A DNA stretch of 64,000 nucleotides from an uncultured Prevotellaceae bacterium (GTDB lineage: Bacteria > Bacteroidota > Bacteroidia > Bacteroidales > Bacteroidaceae), in assembly GCA_902782305.1 (NCBI GenBank), contig CACZMV010000001.1, positions 79,833 through 143,832 on the forward strand. Reading direction: 5' to 3'. A program made the position numbers and the translations under genes. This document shows, piece after piece, positions 33,206-40,934 of the stretch. Under the pieces are notes generated by a model that was not told the DNA's origin, ran no database searches, and saw nothing but the letters and a program-made list of their open reading frames with translations. Position 1 is the stretch's first letter. Every line of letters starts with the position of its first letter.

Positions 33206-35959
33206 ATGAAAAGACTGAAAACACTCATTGCAGCACTCACGCTGATAGCAACGGGAACGACGGCTGCCGACATTCCGTCAACACCCGTTACCGCATCAAG
33301 CGACGCAGCCAAGAACCTGTATGCTTATTTCCTGGACCAGTATGGCAAGAAGACGATTTCCAGCGTTATGGCAAATGTCAACTGGAACAACACCTGTGCC
33401 GAGAATGTCTATAAGCTCACAGGCAAGTATCCAGCCATGAACTGCTATGACTTCATCCACATCTGTTTCTCTCCAGCCAACTGGATTGACTACACCGACA
33501 TCACTCCTGCCAAGGAATGGCACGATGCGGGCGGTATCGTACAGTTGATGTGGCATTTCAATGTGCCTAAGAGCCAGGGGGCAACAGATGTTACCTGCAC
33601 GCCCAGCGAGACCACCTTTAAGGCTTCCAATGCTCTGGTTAGCGGCACGTGGGAGAACAAATGGTTCTACGAGCAGATGGACAAGGTCATTGCCACCATC
33701 CTCAAGTTACAGGACGCTGGCATTGCCGCTACCTGGCGACCTTTCCATGAGGCAGCAGGCAATGCTTGCGCCAAGCAGCAGGCCGACTGGACCAAAGCAT
33801 GGTTCTGGTGGGGCTACGACGGTGCCGATACTTACAAGAAGCTGTGGAAGGCCATGTACGACTATTTCAAGCAGAAAGGCGTCAACAACCTCATCTGGGT
33901 GTGGACCACACAGAACTACAACGGTGACAGCAGCAAATACAACCAGGACACCGACTGGTATCCTGGCGACGAGTATGTTGACATCGTGGGTCGTGACCTC
34001 TATGGCTACAATGCAACACAGAACTTGCAAGAGTTCAACGAGATAAAAGCCACCTATCCCAACAAAATGGTGGTGTTGTCAGAATGTGGCAAGAATGGCG
34101 GCAGCAATACAGAGCTAGGCACCATGACCGACATATGGAACGCTGGTGCCAAATGGGGACATTTCATGGTATGGTATCAAGGCGGACAAGGCTCTACCGA
34201 CACCATGTGCAGCGACGACTGGTGGAAGGAGGCCATGAGCAGTGCCAACGTCATCACCCGCGACAAGGTGGTTATCCCCGATGTCACTTCAACCATCGAG
34301 AATGCCACGGATGCCGTGAAGAACATGGGACTGGGCTGGAACTTGGGTAACGCCCTCGACGCCAATGTCCAGCAATACCATGATGCCACCCAGGACAACT
34401 ACTGGGGACAGCAGGACATTACCTCTGAGAGCTGCTGGGGTCAGCTACCCACCAAGGCAGAACTGGTGGCCATGATGAAAGAAGCCGGTTTCGGAGCCAT
34501 CCGCGTTCCCGTGACATGGTATAACCACATGGACAAGGACGGCAACATGGATGCAGCATGGATGAACCGCGTACATGAGGTGGTTGACTATGTCATCAGC
34601 CAAGGAATGTACTGCATCCTCAACGTACACCACGACACGGGTGCCGACAGCTACGACAGCCAGAAGAACCTCACCGGCTACCATTGGATCAAGGCTGATG
34701 AAACCAACTACGCTACCAACAAGGCCCGCTATGAGAAACTGTGGCAGCAGATAGCCCAAGAGTTCCGCAACTATGGCCAACTGCTGCTGTTCGAAGGCTA
34801 TAACGAGATGCTCGACGCCAAAAGCTCCTGGAATTTTGCACAGAGCAGTTCCGCCTACGATGCCATCAACAAGTACGCCCAGAGCTTTGTCGATGTGGTA
34901 CGCGCCACCGGTGGCAACAATGCCCAGCGCAACCTCATTGTCAGCACATACGGCGCCTGCTCAGGCAACGGCACGTGGGATGCAAGAGTGCAAGACCCCT
35001 TGAAGGAACTGCAGATTCCCTCGGGTGAAAGCAACCATATCATCTTCGAGGTTCACAACTATCCCTCCATCGTCAACAAGGACAACGCGGGCAACTACGT
35101 CAGCGATCGCACCATCAGCGAAATCAAAGCAGAGATTGATGCATGGCTTGAGAACCTGAAGACCTACCTCGTCAGCAAGGGCGCTCCCGTCATCATCGGC
35201 GAATGGGGCACCAACAACGTCGATGCCGGCGGTGGCAAGACAGACTATGATGTTCGCAAGGACCTGATGTTCCAGTTTGTCGATTACCTCATCAAGGCCA
35301 TGAAACAGAACGATATCGCCACCTTCTACTGGATGGGACTGACCGATGGTATCGCACGCACCTACCCAGCCTTTACCCAGCCCGACCTGGCACTGAAGAT
35401 GCTGAAGGCCTATCATGGCGATGACTACAGCCCCAACCTGCCCGATGCCAAGGACTTTGCTGGAGGTATTACCTCTGCTAGCGTCAACTTCACCAATCAA
35501 TACAGTGAGGTAACTATCTGCAAAGGAGCTATCGACAAAACCGTCTATAAAGGCATAAAGGTGGAGTTGGAGGAAAAGCCAGCCAGCGGTTCTCTGTCAT
35601 TCAAGGTTTATGCCAACACTGAAAGCACTAAGGCTATCACTGACAAGACTGCTCAGCTTGCCTTTGCCGGCTATACAAGCATCAAGAAAATTAACCTGCA
35701 GTGGAATTTAGCAACCAAAGGCAGCATCAAGGTTAAGAGTGCCAACCTAATTAAGCAGAACAATTCCACAGAGCCATGCAACCTCGAAGTATTTTGGGGC
35801 TGCTATCTCAACGACTTCAATTATGCAACGGGTATTGAGGACATTACTATCACTCCTGTTCGTCATGACGATGAAATCATCTACAATCTGAGCGGACAGC
35901 CTGTCACCTCTCCTCAGCGTGGCATCTACATCCTCAACGGAAAGAAAATCATCAAATAG
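33206..35959 (+). CDS. Bifunctional GH26 mannanase - GH5_4 endoglucanase, secreted
   Basis: From the ATG at 33206 the product is 917 residues; a TTG eight codons earlier is rejected because the signal peptide begins at this ATG. The GH26 domain (about 28-350) has acid/base E182 in WRPFHEAAGN and nucleophile E293 in VVLSECG. A short linker leads to GH5_4 (about 368-740) with acid/base E534 in FEGYNEML and nucleophile E667 in IIGEWGT. A beta-rich region (about 755-870) of unknown type follows, and a C-terminal tail ends NLSGQPV...GIYILNGKKIIK, like the sorting or anchoring tails common in Prevotella. A fused mannanase-cellulase is known from rumen Prevotella. It suits glucomannan, where both linkages occur in one chain. 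Confidence 0.92.
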   Translation: MKRLKTLIAALTLIATGTTAADIPSTPVTASSDAAKNLYAYFLDQYGKKTISSVMANVNWNNTCAENVYKLTGKYPAMNCYDFIHICFSPANWIDYTDITPAKEWHDAGGIVQLMWHFNVPKSQGATDVTCTPSETTFKASNALVSGTWENKWFYEQMDKVIATILKLQDAGIAATWRPFHEAAGNACAKQQADWTKAWFWWGYDGADTYKKLWKAMYDYFKQKGVNNLIWVWTTQNYNGDSSKYNQDTDWYPGDEYVDIVGRDLYGYNATQNLQEFNEIKATYPNKMVVLSECGKNGGSNTELGTMTDIWNAGAKWGHFMVWYQGGQGSTDTMCSDDWWKEAMSSANVITRDKVVIPDVTSTIENATDAVKNMGLGWNLGNALDANVQQYHDATQDNYWGQQDITSESCWGQLPTKAELVAMMKEAGFGAIRVPVTWYNHMDKDGNMDAAWMNRVHEVVDYVISQGMYCILNVHHDTGADSYDSQKNLTGYHWIKADETNYATNKARYEKLWQQIAQEFRNYGQLLLFEGYNEMLDAKSSWNFAQSSSAYDAINKYAQSFVDVVRATGGNNAQRNLIVSTYGACSGNGTWDARVQDPLKELQIPSGESNHIIFEVHNYPSIVNKDNAGNYVSDRTISEIKAEIDAWLENLKTYLVSKGAPVIIGEWGTNNVDAGGGKTDYDVRKDLMFQFVDYLIKAMKQNDIATFYWMGLTDGIARTYPAFTQPDLALKMLKAYHGDDYSPNLPDAKDFAGGITSASVNFTNQYSEVTICKGAIDKTVYKGIKVELEEKPASGSLSFKVYANTESTKAITDKTAQLAFAGYTSIKKINLQWNLATKGSIKVKSANLIKQNNSTEPCNLEVFWGCYLNDFNYATGIEDITITPVRHDDEIIYNLSGQPVTSPQRGIYILNGKKIIK

Positions 35960-35984
35960 CAGCACCCCATACAGGATGGACTCA

Positions 35985-36018
35985 GCGGGGTTGTACTGAT
36001 ATCAACAGACAACCCCGC
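35985..36018. terminator. Bidirectional terminator between convergent GH26-GH5 and GH5_7 genes
   Basis: A perfect 10-bp GC-rich stem (35985-35994 with 36009-36018) with a 14-base loop lies between two convergent genes. The T run is weak on both sides. Confidence 0.7.
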
Positions 36019-36022
36019 ATTC

Positions 36023-37324
36023 TTACCTTTTCGTATTTTTAATGATGATATTCAGTGTTGTCGTATCACAAAGGAACACAGAGTTCAGTCCCTGCTGTTC
36101 CTGTGCCGGGTCGCCACAGTAGTCGTCACCCACCTGCCACTGTTCGTGAGTGGGGCGTGCCTCCCCACCCCATCCCCAGAAGTTGCAGCCACACACCGTC
36201 GGCTCGCTCTTGATAAGCGAGAACACAAAATCATAGTAGCGGTCGCGCCCCACGGTGGGAGAGCCTGGCAAGAATGCAAAGCCATCGCGCGGATAGCCGA
36301 ATTCCTCAATGACGAGAGGCTTCTGAAGACGCTTGGCGATGGCGGTGTGGCGGTGTATATACTCGGCTGTGTTCCGACACGCGCGCTCCACATTCTCTGC
36401 CAGCGAGTCTTTGTCGGCCCAACTCCAATTGTATGGCCACACATGAGCGTTCATATAGTCGATGTTGGGGTCGGCACAAATCTTCTCATAGAGGTCAGCA
36501 TCCATCTCGCAGCCCCATATACCTTCACTGCCAATGCTGATGAGGTGGTTTTTATCCAAACTGCGTATCAGCGTCGATGTCTGCCTAAGCCACTTGGCAA
36601 AAGGTTCCTTGGCCTCATCGCTGAAGGCACGAGGTTCATTACCTATCTGCCACGACATGATGGCAGGATCGTCGCAATAGGGCACATTGGTATAACGGTT
36701 GGTACGGCCTATTATGTCGCGCACATACTGAAAGAATAGTTCCTGAGCCTTAATATTGGTCGAGAACTGGCTGACAAAACTCATGTACTCCGGATAGCTG
36801 GTCTCATTGGGGCGCGGAGCCTTACCCGCACCTGCCTGTTCCAGATAGAAACCGTAACCCCCACTCCACTCCCAAGCGTTGTTCAGATAGAGCACGGCCT
36901 TCATGCCCCGCTCACCCATCTGCTGTAACAGATAGTCTAGTCCCGCCAGTATGGTGTCGTTATAAACGCCAGGAGACTCCTGCAGCGTTGGCTCAACCTT
37001 CGTCATCACCCCACGCTTTCCGTCGCTTCCTACAAGAATGCGCAGGTTGTCCAGTCCCAACTCGTGAAGTTTGTCCAGTTCGCGCAACAGCCTTGCACGG
37101 TCGCCCCCCTGTCCTTCCGATGCGAGTATGGCTCCATACCAGAAGTTAGTACCTACATAGCGGTATTCCTTACCGTCGAGCACGAAACTCGCATTCTTTC
37201 GCTCCACGAATCCACCAGTCTTACCGACCTGCTTCTCTGAGCAGCCAATCAACAGCAGCGCTACACATACTGCGCATACGCTAAACGACAAATGATTAAT
37301 GATAAATGATATTATTTTCTCCAT
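36023..37324 (-). CDS. GH5 (subfamily 7-like) beta-mannanase lipoprotein
   Basis: This 433-residue protein has a long N-terminal hydrophobic stretch ending in the lipobox LLLIGC (C28). The GH5 barrel (about 42-425) has acid/base E230 in SWQIGNEPRAF and nucleophile E341 in VIEEFGYPRDG. The DGKEYRYVGTNFWYGA start and the EEFGYPRDG pattern are those of GH5_7 endo-mannanases. It is the last gene of a leftward unit with an AraC regulator and an SGNH esterase. The first 15 codons include an ATCATTTATCATTAATC simple repeat, so the signal peptide may have been built over such a repeat. Confidence 0.9.
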   Translation of the reverse strand: MEKIISFIINHLSFSVCAVCVALLLIGCSEKQVGKTGGFVERKNASFVLDGKEYRYVGTNFWYGAILASEGQGGDRARLLRELDKLHELGLDNLRILVGSDGKRGVMTKVEPTLQESPGVYNDTILAGLDYLLQQMGERGMKAVLYLNNAWEWSGGYGFYLEQAGAGKAPRPNETSYPEYMSFVSQFSTNIKAQELFFQYVRDIIGRTNRYTNVPYCDDPAIMSWQIGNEPRAFSDEAKEPFAKWLRQTSTLIRSLDKNHLISIGSEGIWGCEMDADLYEKICADPNIDYMNAHVWPYNWSWADKDSLAENVERACRNTAEYIHRHTAIAKRLQKPLVIEEFGYPRDGFAFLPGSPTVGRDRYYDFVFSLIKSEPTVCGCNFWGWGGEARPTHEQWQVGDDYCGDPAQEQQGLNSVFLCDTTTLNIIIKNTKR

Positions 37325-37385
37325 GATGCCTTATCTTTAATGTTCAGCTTATACCTTCAAATTTATTAGCCCTTTTCCCTTTTAT

Positions 37386-38270
37386 TCAAACTATCACCTT
37401 TGTCTTGCAATACTTTTCACGAAACTCTGTGGGACTACAACCTTTACGCTTGCGGAAGAGACGATTGAAATTGCTCAATGTGTTGAAGCCACAGTCCCAG
37501 CATATTTCACTGACGCTGTCGGTGGTATCGAGCAAAAGACGTGCTGCATGCCCCAAGCGGATGTCGATAATGTATTCTGAAAAGGTCTTGCCCGTACGCA
37601 ATTTAAAAAAACGGCTGAAGGCAGTTGGTGTCATGCTCACAAGGTTGGCAAGCTGTTCCAATCGCAACTCATCGTTGATATGCGTATTGATATAGTCCTT
37701 TACTTTCAATACTCGACGCGACTCGCTACTCACATCAACCTTGGCGAAAGTGGAGGAAGCCAGCTCGTACGCGTCGTCAAACTTCGACAACTCATAGAAT
37801 ATATATATCAGTTCATGAGCCATCAAAAACTTATCGTCTATCGTGGCAAGTTTCACTATACGGGGGTAAATAGTCATGATAGCCGACATACGAAAAGCAA
37901 GGCCACGCTTTGCACGCATCAGCATCTGATAAATGCTCTTGTAAGGATTCGTGCGGAATGGTGTATGTTCATCCTCGAAATGGATATAGAATTGTACTGT
38001 CACCTCATGGATGTCATCACTTTTGCATTCGTGTTGTTCCCATACATGTTCCAAATCGCTGCTGGTGATAAGCACGAGGTCGAAATCGCCAATAACCTCG
38101 CTACTGTCTCCCACTACACGACGGGCACCAGCTGCATTCTCCACGAAATTCAACTCCATGATGTCGTGACAATGGATAGGATAGTCGAACTCCTTCTTGT
38201 GACGGTCGGCCACATACATAAAATCATGTTCACCCAAAGGCGTAATTTCTCTTAATACTCTTGTCTCCAT
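37386..38270 (-). CDS. AraC family transcriptional regulator (cupin-type sensor)
   Basis: This is a 294-residue cytoplasmic protein. The N-terminal part (about 10-110) fits a cupin sugar-sensing domain with a conserved HCHDIMELNFVE strand. The C-terminal double helix-turn-helix (about 190-290) contains LEQLANLVSMTPTAFSRFFK and the signature ending SNFNRLFRKRKGCSPTEFR. It probably senses a mannan-derived sugar and controls the flanking esterase and mannanase genes, and perhaps the whole locus, including the 21-bp-spaced sites at 21461-21514; both are inference. It lies 24 bases after the SGNH esterase and 61 bases before the GH5 gene, so all three appear co-transcribed. Confidence 0.88.
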   Translation of the reverse strand: METRVLREITPLGEHDFMYVADRHKKEFDYPIHCHDIMELNFVENAAGARRVVGDSSEVIGDFDLVLITSSDLEHVWEQHECKSDDIHEVTVQFYIHFEDEHTPFRTNPYKSIYQMLMRAKRGLAFRMSAIMTIYPRIVKLATIDDKFLMAHELIYIFYELSKFDDAYELASSTFAKVDVSSESRRVLKVKDYINTHINDELRLEQLANLVSMTPTAFSRFFKLRTGKTFSEYIIDIRLGHAARLLLDTTDSVSEICWDCGFNTLSNFNRLFRKRKGCSPTEFREKYCKTKVIV

Positions 38271-38294
38271 ATTTGTATTATAACGGTTGCATAA

Positions 38295-39749
38295 TTACCA
38301 GTTATCTGTACGGAAAGGGAATAATGGGAGATTGCCGCCATTCTTGACATTGCCAATCTGGAAATTCTTAAAGCAATAGCGCACGGCTACGGGTTTTTTC
38401 ACCACTGGTGAGGTAATGATGATAGCTTCGTCCCAGTAACCACCGCCAGGTTGCCAGAAATGCTTGGCTATAGCGGGATGGAATATCTTGTCCTTACCAG
38501 CTACCTCAAAACCCTCCATCTGTTCAAAGGGGGCATCGCACCAATAGTTGTCCTTGGTGTGGATGAAGACAGTGTCGTTCTTGATGGTCATATCCTTGTA
38601 GGAAGAACTCTTGTACTGGATAGTTTCAAAACCATAGTCACGGTTCAAAGCCGTAAAGGCCAGACGCTCCCCGACTTCCTGTTTCTGGGCGGGATGGATC
38701 TGGGTTGTCTCATACGGATAGACGAGGTCGTTGGTACAGACAAGTGAACTGTTGGGAATGATTTGTGCAGCCTTCCACTGCTGTTCGCGGAGCAAGGCAC
38801 TACTGATGGCATTCAGGTCGCCATCATCATAGGCCCACGGTGCTATCTGTACGAAATAGAAGGGAATCTCACCAAGTCCGAACTGACTTCTCCATTGCTC
38901 CACAAGCAGCTTCATGCGTTGGGAATACTGGTCGCCAGGGTCGCCCACGTTCGAACAGCCCTGATAATAGAGGATGCCCCTGACGGTGTAGTTCAGGATG
39001 GGATTGAAGGTACCGTTGCCCCAGAGCAACGAACGGTGATAGTCGTATTGCGCCCATTTCTTGCAGATTTCCACGGAGTCTGTCGGGTCACTGGTGTATT
39101 TCTGAAGATTCTCCTTTGTCAGCCAACTCTCTACGCGCGAACCTCCTTTGTTAGCTTCTATGATACCAACAGGAATGTCGAGGGTGCGACTCAGCAGTCG
39201 CGCGAAAAAATAGCCTGTGGCCGAGAAGTCGCCGACGGTCTTCGGTGAGCACTGTCGCCATTCGCACAGGGCATCGTCCTGAGGCTCACTACGCATGATG
39301 CTGGGAATTTTCACTGAGCGCACACCTTTCGAGTTCGCAGCATCAAGCACATGGTGGTTGTAGTCCTTCACAGGACACATACCGAAGCCTTTTACGGGCA
39401 TCTCCATGTTCGATTGTCCGGCACAAACCCATACCTCACCGCTGACGACATTACTAATGGTCGTGGTTTCACCGTCATCAAAGGTGATGGTCAGCGGGGT
39501 ATAACTGGCTTTCGGGGTCTTAACCTTTAGCAGCCATTTGCCGTCCTTGTCAGCCTTGACTTTTACACTCTCGTTGTTCCATGAGGTTGTTACCTTCACA
39601 GTTTTTCCAGGTTTGGTCCATCCCCAAAGACGGGCATCTGTCTGTTGTTGAAGTACCATATTGTTGCCGATGATGTGCGGCAGTCTTACCTTGGCCTGAA
39701 TACCGAGTGTCAAGGCCAGGAGCATCAGAAATGTCAGAATCCTTTTCAT
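38295..39749 (-). CDS. Secreted SGNH-type carbohydrate acetylesterase (sialate O-acetylesterase-like)
   Basis: This 484-residue protein has a signal peptide (1-19). The catalytic serine is S113 in the WVCAGQSNMEM block, and a downstream IHPAQKQEVGERLA segment supplies the likely Asp/His end of the triad. A beta domain (about 25-100) precedes it. Proteins with this layout are usually named sialate O-acetylesterase, but in plant-glycan loci they deacetylate xyloglucan, xylan or mannan. Its companionship with a mannanase and a mannan locus favours mannan acetyl groups. A TAACTTTG promoter lies 30 bases upstream. Confidence 0.85.
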   Translation of the reverse strand: MKRILTFLMLLALTLGIQAKVRLPHIIGNNMVLQQQTDARLWGWTKPGKTVKVTTSWNNESVKVKADKDGKWLLKVKTPKASYTPLTITFDDGETTTISNVVSGEVWVCAGQSNMEMPVKGFGMCPVKDYNHHVLDAANSKGVRSVKIPSIMRSEPQDDALCEWRQCSPKTVGDFSATGYFFARLLSRTLDIPVGIIEANKGGSRVESWLTKENLQKYTSDPTDSVEICKKWAQYDYHRSLLWGNGTFNPILNYTVRGILYYQGCSNVGDPGDQYSQRMKLLVEQWRSQFGLGEIPFYFVQIAPWAYDDGDLNAISSALLREQQWKAAQIIPNSSLVCTNDLVYPYETTQIHPAQKQEVGERLAFTALNRDYGFETIQYKSSSYKDMTIKNDTVFIHTKDNYWCDAPFEQMEGFEVAGKDKIFHPAIAKHFWQPGGGYWDEAIIITSPVVKKPVAVRYCFKNFQIGNVKNGGNLPLFPFRTDNW

Positions 39750-39778
39750 TTTGGCATAAGTTTTTAGCTTTTACTGTG

Positions 39779-39786
39779 CAAAGTTA
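39779..39786 (-). promoter_or_regulatory. -7 box for the esterase-AraC-GH5_7 unit
   Basis: Minus strand TAACTTTG, 30 bases before the esterase ATG. It lies back to back with a rightward TAACTTTG at 39799-39806. Confidence 0.6.
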
Positions 39787-39798
39787 AGAAAAAAATCG

Positions 39799-39806
39799 TA
39801 ACTTTG
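39799..39806 (+). promoter_or_regulatory. Rightward -7 box, possible extra promoter of the hydrolase gene
   Basis: TAACTTTG, 10 bases before an in-frame ATG at 39816. It could drive a longer, leaderless form of the next gene, but a better promoter lies downstream. Confidence 0.35.
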
Positions 39807-39890
39807 CCATCATAGATGGCTAAATTCTTTGACCTAAAGGTGCAAAGTGCTAAAGAAATCCTCCGTTTCGAAAAAAAAGGAACGAGTTTC

Positions 39891-39921
39891 TTTGTTTTGC
39901 TCTCGACTTTTCGTAACTTTG
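39891..39921 (+). promoter_or_regulatory. Full-consensus promoter TTTG-N19-TAACTTTG, leaderless
   Basis: TTTG at 39891-39894 and TAACTTTG at 39914-39921 are separated by exactly 19 bases, the best Bacteroidota promoter match in the window along with that of gdhA. The downstream ATG at 39927 is only 5 bases past the box. Confidence 0.7.
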
Positions 39922-39926
39922 CACAC

Positions 39927-40913
39927 ATGATGACAGAAAATCCATATGTAAAGCAGTTCCCTGAGCTCATGGCAGGCAAGACAGTATTGTATTGTCACGG
40001 CTTTGCCAGCAGTGGACAATCGGGCACAGTGACTCGTCTGCGAGAAGTAATGCCACAAGCAAAAGTGGTAGCTCCCGACTTGCCCATCCACCCACAAGAG
40101 GCTATTGCATTATTAAAGGAGGTCTGTCAAAAAGAGAAACCCGCACTCATCATTGGTACTTCTATGGGAGGCATGTATGCAGAACAGCTTTATGGTTTCG
40201 ACCGTATCTGTGTCAATCCCGCTATGGAAATGGGCGAAACGATGAAGGCGCATGGCATGACGGGAACGCAACAATTCCAGAATCCCCGTTTGGATGGTGT
40301 GCAGGAATTCTATGTGGACAAGGCACTGGTCAAAGAATACAAGGACCAGTCGGAGCATCGCTTCGAAGGCATTACCGATGAGGAGCGCCAGCGTGTCTTT
40401 GGACTTTTTGGCGATGAGGATACTACGGTCGATACGTTCGACATGTTTCATACACATTATCCCAACGCTATCCACTTTCATGGTGAGCATCGCATGAACG
40501 ACCGTTCGTTTATGCAGAGTGTAGTTCCTGTTATCCGTTGGATTGACGACAAACAGGAAAAGCGCGAGCGCCCTATAATATATATAGGTATAGAGACGAT
40601 GATGGACGGCTACCAGAAACCAGCCTCATCCGTTCAGAAGGCCATTCGTTTGCTCATTGAGCACTATCAGGTCTATTTCGTCGTTCCTTGTTCACTGTAT
40701 GCCACAACTGAATCGTGGCTCACAGAGTATATCAACGTCCCTGCCTGGCACCATACCATCTTCACCTATCGTCGCGACCTGCTCTATGGCGACTATCTCA
40801 TCAGCCAGCAAAAAGAGGGAGACACCATGGCAACCCTCTTGGAGTATGGTTCAGACACTTTCAAGACATGGGAAGATATCATTGAATACTTTGCCAGACT
40901 TGGCGGACAATAA
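39927..40913 (+). CDS. YqiA-like alpha/beta hydrolase fused to a degenerate 5'-nucleotidase-like domain
   Basis: Starting at 39927, just past the promoter, the product is 328 residues; an open frame to 39816 exists but begins upstream of the consensus promoter. The N-terminal half (about 1-200) is an alpha/beta hydrolase with CHGFASSG at about 23-30 and nucleophile S79 in GTSMGGM, like the YqiA/YcfP esterases. The C-terminal part (about 206-325) resembles the pyrimidine 5'-nucleotidase fold (LLIEHYQVYFVV; RRDLLYGDYLIS), but its first strand reads IYIGIETMMDG instead of a DxDG motif, so the phosphatase nucleophile seems lost. The role is unknown; it precedes the regulator gene by 21 bases. Confidence 0.7.
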   Translation: MMTENPYVKQFPELMAGKTVLYCHGFASSGQSGTVTRLREVMPQAKVVAPDLPIHPQEAIALLKEVCQKEKPALIIGTSMGGMYAEQLYGFDRICVNPAMEMGETMKAHGMTGTQQFQNPRLDGVQEFYVDKALVKEYKDQSEHRFEGITDEERQRVFGLFGDEDTTVDTFDMFHTHYPNAIHFHGEHRMNDRSFMQSVVPVIRWIDDKQEKRERPIIYIGIETMMDGYQKPASSVQKAIRLLIEHYQVYFVVPCSLYATTESWLTEYINVPAWHHTIFTYRRDLLYGDYLISQQKEGDTMATLLEYGSDTFKTWEDIIEYFARLGGQ

Positions 40914-40934
40914 CATATTAGAGTCTTTAAGACT

